DNA from: Hofstenia miamia
Taxonomy: Eukaryota; Xenacoelomorpha; Acoela
Direction of reading: 5' to 3'
DNA length: 64,000 nt
Assembly (NCBI GenBank): GCA_004352715.1
Contig: SCFE01000060.1
Location: 76,848 to 140,847 of the forward strand
Below, piece after piece: positions 45,310 to 58,000 of this stretch. The notes beneath the pieces are model-generated. The model worked only from the letters and a program-made list of their open reading frames with translations, did no database searches and was not told where the DNA came from. The position numbers were made by a program, and so were the translations under genes. Position 1 is the stretch's first letter, and the number at the start of each line of letters is the position of its first letter.

Positions 45310-45885
45310 AATTATTTAAAAATCGGAATAGAATTTACTCTTCACGAACAGCAAATGAAGTGTTCAACTACTTAATAAAATTATTTTATTCTATTTAGAC
45401 ATTTGTCGCCCTGAAAGGAAAATTTTTACTGTGAAAAATTTGATAGTGTTTAAAAAGTTTCTAAGCCATCAATTGATGCAAATTGCTTAGTTATTTAAAC
45501 AATAATTCTCAAACCGCTATTAAAAATGCACGTAATACGAGCAAAATTTACACATGAAGAGCCTATAATACATATTCCCATTTTACATATCAAAATATTT
45601 CTTTCCAATATGATAAATGAGACTTTATAAATAGCTTACTAAATAAGAAACAAGTAAAATTTGAAATAATACATTAAAAAGGAAAGGTAGTCACTAATAA
45701 TGACATGAGTGACATATTTAATGAGGTTTCTGCAACTCAGGCAATTATAATGGGAAAAATAATCCCCTTAGCACTAATGAAATTAAACCTATAGCACCGG
45801 CTTTTTCCGATTCATGAATAAGTTTAAAATTATCAAATCTATTCATTCTTTAAAGAAAAAATCTTGCACTCGCTTTGTGATTCCC
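45310..45885. other. AT-rich non-coding stretch
   Basis: Nothing recognised. Confidence 0.45.
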
Positions 45886-45899
45886 ATATGATACCTAAA

Positions 45900-46412
45900 A
45901 ATTTCTAAATATTCTATAGCTAAGCCAATTTCATACATTATAAACGTGTGTAATAGTCATTCGACTTTTCCTGACAAGTTAATTAAAAATATTACTCCAA
46001 TATTTAAAATAGATTCAACTATAGACATTTCTATTACATCCCCAATTAGTAAGATTTATGAAAGACTTCTCTTTAACCAAATTAAGGAACATTTATGTAA
46101 ATATAGTATGTATTCTCAAAACCAATATGGTTTTCCAAGCAAGTTTTTACAAATGATTTTAACAGCTATCGAAAATTGGAGAAATATCATACAGCTTTAT
46201 GAGCATTCAGCAGTTGCATGCCTAGATTTATGAAAAGCTTTTGACTCTAGAACTTTTCATTTTAAACTCGCGGACAAAAATGCAGACTTAATAAATAGCT
46301 ATCTACATAATCGTAAACAGAGTGTTAAACTAAATTGAATTTTATCGACTGCATTTTTATCAACATTGGAACAATTTTGGGACCTTTCCTATTCAATGTC
46401 TATAAGGTATGC
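45900..46412 (+). pseudogene. LINE reverse transcriptase fragment 1
   Basis: The plus strand reads NITPIFKIDSTIDISITSPI, SKIYERLLFNQIKEHL, SQNQYGFPSKFLQMILTAIE, SAVACLDL-stop-KAFDSRT (first catalytic Asp) and GTILGPFLFNVY after a frameshift. The order of RT blocks is normal. It ends abruptly near 46412. Confidence 0.75.
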
Positions 46413-46540
46413 TTTCGTTGTGTGCAGTCGGATTGCAAGAGTTCACGGCCTTGATCAGCTCCGCACTTGCTTGAATGCAGGAGATGCGCAATTATCACAC
46501 TCGAAGTTAACTGCTCTCTCAAAGCTAGTCTCTTTTATCT
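46413..46540. other. Short non-LINE insert between two RT fragments
   Basis: About 125 bp, less AT-rich than its surroundings (GCAAGAGTTCACGGCCTTGA). It interrupts the RT after GTILGPFLFNVY. No terminal repeats recognised. Confidence 0.4.
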
Positions 46541-47060
46541 AATTATTTAAGTAATCGAAAAAACGAATTAAACTCAATGAAACTTATTCAAATTGGAAAG
46601 AAATCAAAAGGGGTGTTCCACAAGGAACAATTTTAGGACTCTTGCTTTTTAACATATATGTTAATGACTTAAGTAATTACACTAATTGTTGTTATTCAAG
46701 ACGCTGATGACAGTTATCTTATTCTCATAAATCGATTGAAAATGCAATCAAAATAATTGAATATGTTTGTACTCAATTATCTCACTATTTTGTCTCACTA
46801 AAATTGCGCGTTAATCAGACCAAAACTCAATTTTGCATTAAAAAATCAAGGATTAGTTCAAAAAAAATTTTTTCAATGTAAGTTAAATTTGAATGACACT
46901 TAAATAGATCAAGTGGATAATTTTAAACACTTGGGAATTGCATTTGATTCGTTACATAATTTTCATGGCTATTTCAATTAAAGCTCTCAGCAACATATCT
47001 CAGCAGCTACCTACAAAAGCTAAAATTCAATTAATAGATGCTATAGTCTTATGTCATTGT
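46541..47060 (+). pseudogene. LINE reverse transcriptase fragment 2
   Basis: Restarts before the same block: GKKSKGVPQGTILGLLLFNI, YVNDLSNYT, a damaged DD region, LKLRVNQTKTQFC. The GTILG block therefore occurs twice in 300 bp, so these are two LINE fragments side by side rather than one. Confidence 0.7.
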
Positions 47061-47479
47061 GAATGAAAATTTAGAAGAAAACTAATAGTTGAACTAGTCA
47101 ATGAATTTTGCAACAAACATTTGATAGGATCGTAAACATTCTTCTATCATATCATATGAATTGACAAACTGAAATTTCCATTCACTTTTTGCAATGCCTA
47201 TCAACCAAGAATTTAATTCATTTTGTTTGACATTAGTAAAATGATCAGTATTTTCAATCTGGCAGTACTGTTTGCCATAACGTTGTGTCATGTTCCTAAT
47301 TCGAGTCGGATATCGTCTCACTTTTTAAGATAAGATAAGAGATTCTATATTCAGATAAATGTTTACAATTCAATAACTGATAATTTATCTGAATAGCGTC
47401 ATAAATTACAAAAAAGTAACCAATCTACAAATCAACATACATTACAAAAAGTAACAATTCTTACAGGCTATGGATGAAT

Positions 47480-47860
47480 TATTTTATATTGCTATTTTAA
47501 TGACGAGTTATCGTATAGTCATTGTTGTAAAATTTAAATCCTAACCATGATGTACCTAAAATATATTTTTGCTTGAGAAAGATTTTTAAACGCTTTTTAA
47601 AAAGTTTCAATTTTTCAATGCTTTTAATTTCCTTAGGTAGCGAATTCCAGGTTCGAATTGCGACATTAATGAAAGATTTCTTCAAAACTTTTTTCTTATA
47701 CTTAACACATGTAAAAATTTTAGATCTTGAATTCTGTTTATGCGCAAATCCCGGGAATTTAATTGAATTATAAGGCGCTAGATTTTTTACTAGTTTGAAA
47801 AATGTTAGCAAGGTATTTAAAATGACGAGTTGTTTTGGAAAGAGAATTGACCTAGAAATG
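47480..47860 (-). pseudogene. LINE ORF2 C-terminus
   Basis: The minus strand (47811-47497) reads MLTFFKLVKNLAPYN, KFPGFAHKQNSRSKIFTCVK, KKVLKKSFINVAIRTWNSLP and WLGFKFYNNDYTITRH-stop. The same final layout (RG.KFYN.DYsinR) occurs at 63362-63802, so both belong to related LINE families. Confidence 0.75.
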
Positions 47861-47989
47861 TGATGTTTAGTTTCCTCTAGACTTATTGCTTATCTTCAAT
47901 ATTTTGTTCCTTTTTCCTCTCTGTTGATGACTCTACATCAAACGTTATGACTAACTAGTTTTAAATGTTGTGACTAACTTTAGGGCTAG

Positions 47990-48590
47990 GCTCAATCAAG
48001 TTATCTGTTGATGTTGACAATGTAGAATTACCTACATCATTAAGCAATTTTATAATGAAAACGTATATACCTTGATCCATGTTTTAGTAAAACCTCACCT
48101 TTATCATAGCCTGTAACTATAGCTGGTCCTAACCATAACTTACGTTTACGAGACAAAAACAATACTTTGTCTTTCAATCTCATATCAGCACTTGGGGTCT
48201 AGTTGATTGACATATTGCATTTCTAATAGTTTTCGAACTTTCTCCTTCAATAAACTATTTATGAACCTTATTCAAAGTATTCAAAAAATTATCTACCACA
48301 TAGGTGATAGTAAATGCCTCTAAAGCTGGGAGATTGTCGTCCATAATTGAAAAAATTCGAGGATTTCGACTATATACAAGCTTTTATAGAGAATACCCAC
48401 TTGAGTTTGGTAGACAATTTTTTTGTAAAGCACGCGCAAGTTTCAAAAGTGTACTAGTTTCAGTATTTATCTCATCCATAGCTACTTTACGTATCATCTC
48501 CTTAATACCGGAATTGCACCTTTCGACAACGTCTCGTTCTAAAATCTTGATGGTAATTTATCCCTAGCCTGATAGATTTATTGTATATAG
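47990..48590 (-). pseudogene. Retroelement integrase C-terminal fragment
   Basis: Minus-strand pieces: TLLKLARALQKNCLPNSSGY, LVYSRNPRIFSIMDDNLPAL, EGESSKTIRNAICQS and DMRLKDKVLFLSRKRKLWLG followed by PAIVTGYDK. The pattern N..GySp.qLV.GrNP and GD.V...r....W.GP..V is the C-terminal part of integrases from Ty3-type LTR retrotransposons. The catalytic core, protease and RT are not present. Stops show it is a relic. A hAT element begins at 48631. Confidence 0.6.
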
Positions 48591-48630
48591 AGCCTTATCT
48601 TATTGTATATGTTTGTATGCATGTTTGTAT

Positions 48631-51539
48631 CAGGGACGAGGCGAGGGGGGCTAGGGGAGACCTAGCCCCCCCAATGATGCACGAGCATTGTAGTTAGCCA
48701 CCCCCCCCCCAATCTGACATGTGTTCAGCCAAAACAATGTTAATACAAAAGCGTATATATATGTTATGAATCAACTTGAATCCATCTGTGTCGTGCGAAT
48801 TATTATGTGACGTGTTTCCTTTGATGAAAGTGGAACATTCTGATTTGTCTGCATTAAGCATTGCCTCCTCATTTGATGTGCTCACTCATTGCATACTTCA
48901 TGTAGCAGTTCTCTGTGTCATCCCTCTGCTGCACAAACAATGTCGAGTGAACCACCTGGAAGGTGTTTGAGACAGTCAGTTCTGACATTTCCAATTCAAC
49001 CATCATCTTCCTCCATCCTTGACAACGGTCAACATTAACGTGAACGTGGATAAGCCATGCAAGTGGAACTACAAGTCGATCATTCTGGATCAATCTTCAC
49101 TCCACGCCAATCCCTCTCTGCTCTCCAAATCGAAACATCTGCACCACCTGATATTTCTTCACCCGCAACAGATAACCCTGTACAACCTCTCNGTCATAAA
49201 ACCGGTCGTTCTCATCGACCCACTATGATCGCTACAAATTCCTGTAGTATTCGGTTCTAAGGGATGCGGTATTCTGCTACACAAGTCGCCATTTTGGTTC
49301 ACCTGTCGCAGGCCGACGTGAACCTACATTTATCACGCACGGATTTTTCAATTGGAAAAAACTGTCTGAGAAGATTAAGGATGATTCTATCAGCGCATCA
49401 CACCTTGATTCAGTAAAACGTGAGTTCATGTATAGATCATCGACTAGCCATGGAACTGTCGAAGAAAATATTTTGAGTGCACATGCTAAATTTGTTACTG
49501 AAAACGGAGAATATGTTAAAACTCTTATAAACTGTGCTGAACGATGTGCAATTATGTCTATTCCATTGCGTGGGCATGAGGAAGGAACGACAAGTAACTT
49601 CCGTGAGAATTTTATTGAGCTAGTAGAGCTCATTACAGAGGAATCAGATGAATTTCGAATCCGATCCAATTCTATTCCGTAAAATGTGTCATACCAGTCT
49701 TCTGATTCCCAAAATGCAATGTTACGATCACTGGCTACATGTGTACTCGGGGAAGTGGACACCTAGGAGTGTCTATACGGTATGTTGATGAAGATTGTTG
49801 TGTCCACGAGCGACTTTTGAAATTTGAAACTCTTGAAGATGACGAACTGGATGCAGCTGGAATATTTAAGAAAATGTCGTCTTCTCTCAAACAATCTAAC
49901 CTGAAGTTCGAACTCAAAATTAACAATTGTATCGGACAATGCAGTTATGGTGCCAGTATCATGACTGGTGAACGTGGAGGCGTCCAAAAAAAGATTCGTG
50001 TCACAGCTGGCAGTGACTGTCTTCACGTTCATTGCCACGTACACAGACTTAATTTGGTCTTGAGTAATTCATGCTCTGATATTTCGAGTGTCGGCAACTT
50101 TTTTGCCCTAATAAAGAAAACAGATAGCTTTATCAATGTCTCAGTCAAACGGAAAGGCGTCTTCAATGATATTCAAGAGGACGCGCACCTTAATGCACGA
50201 AAACTTCCACAGAACTGCTACCACAAGTGGAATTTCAAGGAGTCACTGATTTCTGTCATTCATGCTAGTTATGCCCAACTAGTAAATGCCCTCGATGTCA
50301 TTGCTCAATCTGGAAAATCAGAAGAACGTGACGAGGCTTCCAGCCTTGCAGCAGCTTGGCGCCGTGTTTCGAACATTTGCTGTCTTGTTCTGTTCAGTGA
50401 TCTTTTTTCGCAACTTGGTTCCCTTTCAAAAATTCTTCAATCTGCAGGTGTTGACCTGGCCCAGTCCCTGGAAATATGTTAAGAGCACCTCGAAGTATTG
50501 AAGACCAAGAGGAACACTGATCATGTATCAAAGGTGTGGAGTCTTGTGAAGTCTTTGGCAGAGTCAGTGGATGCAAGCACCAGTTTCGCACCTCGACGGA
50601 CAAGACGCCTTAATTCTCACCTGGAGAGCTTCCTAGTACCATCGACAACTGGACAGCACAATCAAGCAGCTTGCGGACAAGATCCCGAAGAACATGCCAG
50701 AACTGCAATTTGTTTCATGGTTCTGGATAGATTTATTGCAGAAATGGACTGTCGTTTTCAAAACAGTACTACCTCAGTACTTCAATCAATGGCGTGTCTA
50801 TATCCGCAAATCCGCACTTCTTAAATCCAGATAAGCTCTCATTGTTTCAGGGGAGCTACAACATATCGGGGGATCTCTTTTTAGAAACGCATGTTTTGAA
50901 GAATATTCTGAAGAACTGCAAATCGAATCCGCAAAATTTGACTGAACTTATCAAGGTAGTTCTCCCATTCAAAGTGCACTACCCACAATATTTCTAATGC
51001 TGCGTTATGCACTCACATTTGCCTATTGCCAATGTTGCGTCAGAATGGTCATTTTCTGTACTCCGGAGGATACGATCAGTTTTGCGCTTCACAATGAAAG
51101 AAGACAGATTGAGCAATCTCGCACTCCTGTCAATCGAAAAAGAGCTGACATCGGCCATCACGACAGATGCAGCCGTGAAAGTATTTCAAAAGTTAAAAAC
51201 CCTAAGGGCGTCTGTGCAAGTTGGCTCTTCTGTTCGTCGTCTTCTATTTTAGTTTTGATTATCCAGTTTATGAACCTTTGCATGTTGTAAGCAACTTTTC
51301 TGAATATATACTTTCTATTTTCTTTCAATTTTTTTCTCTTCATATTTTTGTTAGTGCATATACACATAGCTAATTTCTCATATATTATCTTTGCTGATGT
51401 CATGACTCGTGAAATTTCAGAAGGGTATGGGGTTAAAGGTGGTTACTGGGGGAGTGAGGGGGTCATGTGGGGGTAACCCCAGTGTGTCTATGGAAGGGGG
51501 AGCTCGAGCCCCCAATAAAAATTTCTGGCCTCGCCCCTG
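48631..51539 (+). mobile_element. hAT transposon
   Basis: Left end CAGGGACGAGGCGAGG, right end inverted CAGGGGCGAGGCCAG. CAGGG(G)CG ends are typical of hAT elements. It encodes a DUF4371/hAT-type transposase on the plus strand. I did not find an 8-bp target duplication: the flanks are GTTTGTAT and GATGCAAG. The right flank ends at an N (51554), so one side may be misjoined. A second copy of the right end lies at 51757-51831. Confidence 0.8.
49290..51252 (+). pseudogene. hAT transposase (ZMYM1-like, TTF finger, DUF4371, dimerisation domain)
   Basis: The order of domains is complete. The TTF-type region is CRRREPTFITHGFFNWKKL (about 49305). Then HLDSVKREFMYRSSTSHGT, RGHEEGTTSNFRENFIELVE and a stop at 49681. 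The catalytic region includes HVHCHVHRLNLVLSNSCSDI (50027), AHLNARKLPQNCYHKWNF and the ALDVIAQSGKSEERDEAS helix region. The hAT C-terminal dimerisation block reads LPIANVASEWSFSVLRRIRS, VLRFTMKEDRLSNLALLSIE (51015-51130). Frame breaks at 49681, 50480, 50822 and about 51000 inactivate it. Long frames (49739-50482) survive, so it is a fairly young copy. Confidence 0.85.
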
Positions 51540-51554
51540 GATGCAAGTTTAATN

Positions 51555-51840
51555 CTATAGTATAATTTCTAAAAGTTAAAAAAAGTAATTTAACTTTTTT
51601 AATCATAATATTAACTTATTTTAAGCCTTTGAACATTACAAAAAAGTATAAAAAAATGTTTATTAACGTTTAAAGTAAACTTGTTTTCTATAATTTCACT
51701 TAGTTGCAAATTGATATTACTTAGTTACAGACTTTATTCGCTTTGAAAATCCTAATATATGGGGGTAACCCCAGTGTGGCTATGGAAGGGGGGAGCTCGA
51801 GCCCCCAATAAAAATTTCTGGCCTCGCCCCTGGATACAAG
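51555..51840. repeat. Duplicated LINE 3' end joined to a second hAT right end
   Basis: After the N at 51554, 51555-51756 repeats 52420-52624 nearly exactly. At 51757 it switches to a second copy of the hAT right end (TGGGGGTAACCCCAGTGTGG ... CGCCCCTGG), followed by ATACAAGTTTAAT, close to the flank ATGCAAGTTTAAT of the first copy. This suggests two alleles or two contig ends placed in tandem. Confidence 0.75.
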
Positions 51841-52419
51841 TTTAATACACATTTCTAAATTACATCAAAATTTGTCAATATTTCTTTTTTTAAGATTTTG
51901 TCAATAAGCAAACTTGCTTTGCTGAATGATAGTGTATAATCGTTAAAATCAATTGCAAAAAGAGAAGAATTTGGGAAAATTGTTTACTTCAGGTAAAAAT
52001 AGTAGCAATTTTAGGTACCACAAGTGAAATTTAATCAGTGAATATCTTTTCTAAATTACTTGTATAAATTTGTATTGACACTAGCTGCATAATGGCTACA
52101 AATCGTAGCTCAAGAAAATCGTAGCTCAAGAATCGTTTAACTTGGCAAAGTCTTTTAGAGAAAACAAAGTAGGGGGTCTTGAGGGGTGCACGTTCTTGAA
52201 TTGACAGGACAAAAGTTTAGAATTCATTCAAATTAACCATACATTTTAAACGAGTTAGTGTTCTTTCAACACCGGCTATTACAGAATATATAAATTCTGT
52301 ATAGGAAATGATGTTTTGACCACAGCAATGCAATGCTGTGAAAATTAAATTTACCATTAAAATATTTTAAAAATGCTTCATTTTATATTTAATATTTTTA
52401 AAACTAATTTTGAGATCAC
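51841..52419. other. AT-rich non-coding stretch
   Basis: Contains a short direct repeat (AATCGTAGCTCAAGAAAATC near 52100). Nothing else recognised. Confidence 0.45.
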
Positions 52420-52835
52420 TATAGTATAATTTCTAAAAGTTAAAAAAAGTAATTTAACTTTTTTTAATCATAATATTAATTTATTTTAAGCCTTTGAACA
52501 TTACAAAAAAGTATAAAAAAATGTTTATTAACGTTTAAAGTAAACTTGTTTTCTATAATTTCACTTAGTTGCAAATTGATATTACTTAGTTACAGACTTT
52601 ATTCGCTTTGAAAATCCTAATATATTTTTTCTTTGGTGATAATTCCAATTTGAATTTTTTCTTAAATTCTTTATAATTAGATTCTTCTTTAATTTCGGGT
52701 GATAATTTGTTCCATAGATCTATACAGTAATTGATAAAACGGTTCTTCATGATTTTTTGTAAATTTAAATTTCTATAGCACTTAGTTCTAATATAGAGTT
52801 TTGATGAAAGCCTTGGTGAAGGATTATTAAAAAAA
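52420..52835 (-). pseudogene. LINE ORF2 C-terminus and 3' untranslated part
   Basis: The minus strand reads NPSPRLSSKLYIRTKCYRNL, then MKNRFINYCIDLWNKLSPEI and KEESNYKEFKKKFKLELS (52830-52630), the usual LINE C-terminal helix with WN.Lp. The remainder to 52420 is 3' untranslated sequence, repeated at 51555-51756. Confidence 0.65.
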
Positions 52836-52839
52836 ATTG

Positions 52840-55030
52840 ATTGTATTGAGGCTGGTTATGGATTCCGACCGCAATGTTGGCAGTTAGAAGAATTCTCTCC
52901 TCTAGATGGCGTCACAATCACCTTTAATAAAGTCAGTTTAACAAAACTGTGTAAAATGTATTTTTTAAAACTATAGAATGTAAAATAATTACTATTTTTA
53001 TGAAATCATTCGCACAAACCTGCTTCAACAATGCAAAGCTAAAAAATTTCAATGAATTGCTTGGCAGTAATGCATACGTCTTACATTAATTCTAATTTGA
53101 AAGGTTGTAAATAATAATTTTTAGAAATATGAATGGAGTGCATATAACTTTTTTCATATAGGTGCACATTTTTAAAGCATTACTATAGGTAGGGGTTCTT
53201 AGCAAAAAATCAAAACGTATTATTTTGACCCATATTGATTTCTTTATGTATATCAGAATTGGATGTGTTGATGTCAAGACTTTATTCACAAATTGATTGG
53301 CTTGTTAATGTTGAGAAATACACAAAAGTCAATCGACTTACAGTAAAATTACTTTTTCTGATTGTTCAGTTCACAAATAATTGAGGAACATCGCTATGTA
53401 GTCAATCAAGAACTAAAAATTTAAAAAATTTACATCATATCTGAAATACACTAATAGCCCGTAGCCAGCCTCTTTACTAAACGGATTCTAATTTATAAAT
53501 ATAGAATGCTAGGTGATGCTACATATATATGCAGGAAAATGTCTTAAGGAGTGATGAGGCAATGCATTAGACAGCACAAACACTGACAATATGTGCATGG
53601 TCTATATTCCTGCATATGTTTGTTTTAAGAAAAGCTAGAACTGTCCAGATTTTAAATTAATGTACACGATTGAAACTCGTAATTTTATTAGCAATCCCCT
53701 ATAAGTGCAAAAAAATAGGCGCGAAATTAAAATACTTAAGATTAGTAAATAAAATATTTTATATGTTATTAAATAATTTTTTCATGAGTGGATAGTTGGA
53801 ATTTTGCTGATTTCAAATTCTGTAATTGCAAAACTTGTCAAAAAATTTGTTTTATAAGCAATTTACAAACTACTTAAATCAAAGAATGCATTAAATCTTT
53901 AGCTAAATTATTATTATATTTACTCACAATAATTTTATGTTGAAATTAGGGTTATGATCGATCACTCAGTGTAAATAAATTTTCTGATACCAGTTTCATT
54001 GTGTTGAACCTATGAGTAATTGTTTTCAATGGAATCGGTACTACGATGAGAACTATTTGCATGATATGTTAATCTGCGTCATTAACATTTGCATCACCAT
54101 TCATTGAATTTATGAATGAAAAATGTGAGAATACATGCACTGCTATTAAAAATTTAGTGAAATTTTAGCATTGTGATTTGAATTCGTTAGTTAAAACTGT
54201 AATTTTCAACTACTTTAGATTGCCAAGTTTCAACAATAGCACTAAAGATATTGACGTGTTTTATTATAAGTCTGCGTGTTAGTAATCGAGTGCTGCTGGT
54301 ATTTAAATCCGTGGAATCAAATAATTTTAAAATTTCATCAATTCTCTTAATTTTTTTAAGTTACATGTTGTCAAATCTACTGGCTTAGGGAAAATTTAAT
54401 AATTTGACAGTTCACTTTTTTGCTAAAATTGAAAAGTCCGCAACTCTTGAGCACCTCAGCTTAAAACGTGCTGATATGGTATTTGATTGCAAAGATTAAC
54501 TTTCACCGCAAAATAGCTATGCAATAATTTCTCAGTGCAGAAGGCGAGAATTGTTAAGCACCAACAGCAATCAAAATGAATTCTATGTGAATATAATTTT
54601 ACAACTGTTTTAAGTTGCAGTCTATTTTATAGTACATATACTCAATTATATAAGTTTTAATATTAAATACAATGTGATAAATAAAAACATTGTACTAGAT
54701 AAATAAACAAAAAACTCATCTAAAAAATACATTTTGCAGGTTAAGCTGACTACAAATTTTTCAGGTGATGGTTAGTGTCCGTTAGCATCTTCTTACATAG
54801 GGTCCTGTCTGGATCCTATGAAATCAATTTTTCAGGATTATCTTTACATGCTTTTTCATCAGTTGTCATGTTGGTTTCACTCATTAAGTATGAAAAACAC
54901 TTGCAACGCACTTGTATTAGTTTTGCAAAGAAAATCTTCATTACAGCTTGAACTACATGCAACACAAGTTCAACATTGTTTTTATTAAAGCGTGAACAGT
55001 ATAAAAATTGAAAATTTTGAAAAACAAATA
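52840..55030. other. AT-rich non-coding stretch
   Basis: About 2.2 kb without a supported gene. Small ORFs at 53092-53289 (-) and 54816-55088 (-) lack recognisable motifs; the latter overlaps the 3' end of the next gene and may be its 3' untranslated region. Confidence 0.45.
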
Positions 55031-55035
55031 TACAC

Positions 55036-58000
55036 CTATAAACAAGTTGATTGCACAGAAATGATTCGTCGAAAATAATTTTTGTCAATTAAATTGATTT
55101 GTTTGTCTTTGTGTGGATAAATTCGCAAACTTATTCCTCCAATAACTTCATCAAGGTTTAGAGGACTAAATTTTTCACCAAGAAAATCTTTTCTTGAATT
55201 TACAATGTCTCCATAAAGTGCATAGGGTTTTTCTGTCAAGATTTCGTAAGTCTTTATGTTGTAGGCAGGAAATCTGACGTAGAGGTAGCGAATACAATAT
55301 TTACACAAACAATACGTAAGACTGCAGGTTCGCTGTGGAAGTCGTCGACGGTGTTTCCCGTCCATTTCCCAATTTCGATGAGGTAATTTGGCAGATTGTG
55401 TAGCCTTTGAGTGCTTAGAGGGGGAAATTGTCGCTGCAGCAATTGGACCAGAAGAATACATTTTGCTAGCTACCTAAACAAAATATTAGAATATATATAA
55501 TTATCACCCTGTATCAAAGCACGTGACTTGTTTTCGTTTATTTTAGTTCGTTTACTGCTTAGTTTTGCTCTAACCTGTTTTTGTTGTCTAATATGTATTT
55601 CTTTCTTGTATATATTGTTCGTTTGTTAAGCAAGTACAGTTAGTGTTAGATGATTGTAGCAGTCATTCTGTGACAATGCTAGTAAATTTATTCTAAGAGC
55701 ATGAACATTTAAACAATATTAAATTTTAGTGTAGTATATTGTAAATATTATTCCCACAAATTTTGTATTCTGATGATGATTTTCGAATCGAAACCGGTTA
55801 ACATTAAATTGAGCACAGTAATATATATATACGCTATTGCGATTAGTAAAAGAAATTTGAGCACAACTTTTGCAATATACTAAGCTTAATGCTGTGAAAT
55901 TTTCACGCACTTAACATATATCAATCTGCTTATCTAATAGATCTTTGTTATAGTTCTTAATAATCAGAACTTCTGCAAACTTAGTTTCAAATACTTGCTG
56001 TTGTTATTATTATTATATTAAGGTTGTTCACTTTGCATGATGTTGATGGATTTTGATTTCTGACGTTAGATGGTCCAAGAAACGTTCGTTAATTTTTAAA
56101 AGTATATTTGTAAACAAGTAAAACTAGAGTTTTTTCGATTGGAACTTTGTTCTTAAAAATTATTGGATGTTTTCTTTGAACAATTTCTAAGTTAAAAAAA
56201 AGAATAAAGTAAATTTTATTCGATCACAATCCAAAATAAATACTCAGCAAAATTTAATAAAGTATTTTAATTTGCAACAAGAACACAATTAGAAAAAAAA
56301 CTTGTGTTCAAACAATATTTTTAGCAAGTATTTTAAACAATATTTGATGTTGTATTTAAGCAGATACCTTAAAGATACTCAATAAATAATGCTGGTCCAG
56401 CACAAGAAATATATATATGTATATATATAGTAATGAACAGGGGCGTACACAGGTTTTTCTGCCGGAGTGGGGGGACATCTTAGTCATGACCAAAAGCAGG
56501 GCAATGCCAAGCGAAAATTTTTGAAAACATTAAGAAAATAGATCTTAAAAATGCATTTAACGACCTTAGATTTTAAATTTTTAGATTTTTACAGTAAAAC
56601 AAATAAAAATCACATATGAAAACCTGCCGGGGGAAATTCCACCATGTCCTCCCCTTGTGTACGCCACTGGTAATGAATATAAAGAAATTCTCTAGATATA
56701 GATTTCAATGTCTAAATCTCACTTGTAAACGCGTTGGTTGTTTACAGTTTGAGAAAGTGACTGCGTGACGAACATTGCTATTTTCTCCTAATCCACCTGA
56801 TGATGTTGATTCATTACTTGTTTGCTTTGGAGATTTCTGCAAACATCTTTTGGACGTAGGCACTAAGTGTGAGGATGGAGTTGTGGACGCAGATTCGATC
56901 GAATTGTTCCTCGAAGGTCGCTTACTAGCATTTGGTGTGAGCGGTGGTGTTTCATATCTAAATAATACTTCTATTATAATTATCAGTGTTTTAAAATATT
57001 TTAGCCTAAATTTCATATTAATAAATGTACATATGATGTGTAATATCGGTTAATGATCTTTATTTCTTCTAAATTTAGAATCACACAGAATGGAGATCAA
57101 AATTATCGTTTAGAAGTTAATGACTTGATTAGTAATTAATCATTGTAATTTCGCAATCCCCTAAAGATCTTCTTTTAAATCTCTTCAGTCGAAAATCTTG
57201 ACACGTCAAATTATAATTTCCTACTATCTGCTAATAAAGTTCTTGTGTTATTGGTGAAAGTAGTACTACAAATCATTTTCAATTCAAATAACCTGAAGCG
57301 CTTTTATTTTGCCAGAACACAAAGTGTAGTGTAAGTTAACCAGCTGGTCGACATCCGAAATACCTGGCTTGAAGGTTGAGGAGGAATTTCATATATTAGC
57401 AGAATGAATATACGCTCTATTTAATTCTCAATAAAAATAGTACAAAAAATAATGTATAATAAATCAAAATATGTATGCCTTAAATTTTCTTAATAAGCAA
57501 TAAATATTTTATATGTCACCATATCATAAGATGCAGATTGAGAATCCTGACCCAATTCATGCAACCTGCTTCCAGTTCTACAATATCATCAATATGCGAA
57601 TCTACCAAGTCAATCTGTTTAAATATTATTATCATAATGAAATCTCCAATTTTGTAATTACAATTTGCTAGTATGAATAGTTGCTGACGAAATATTTCCT
57701 TTTTGTTTGGATTGAGTTAACCAACTCTAACCATAACTCTTCTTCCCCATTAAATTTATTTTTAGACCTAGACTCTAGTCTAGGCTCATACTTGATTTTT
57801 CAGATTTCTCAGACCAAATATCTTTCTTTTAAATTTAATCATCAATATTCAGAAACACTACCCCACAGTTGAAAATAGACCTTCAAACAAGGGCGCCTTG
57901 CTTCAAGGCCTTAGAGATTTTATAAAGACTAATATTTTTATTAAAATTTCTGCCTTCTACTTTTCAGCCTGCAATTTGAAGTTACCTCTAAAACTACTAA

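Noticed and set aside
48304-48567. Plus-strand ORF through KAGRLSSIIEKIRGFRLYTS
   Set aside because: The minus strand is a recognisable integrase tail; this is its shadow.
49277-49762. Minus-strand ORF of 161 codons
   Set aside because: Shadow of the hAT transposase on the plus strand.
55254-55442. Alternative minus-strand frame (LPNYLIEIGKWTGNTVDDF)
   Set aside because: Overlaps exon c of the minus-strand gene; only the other frame joins in phase to the upstream exon.
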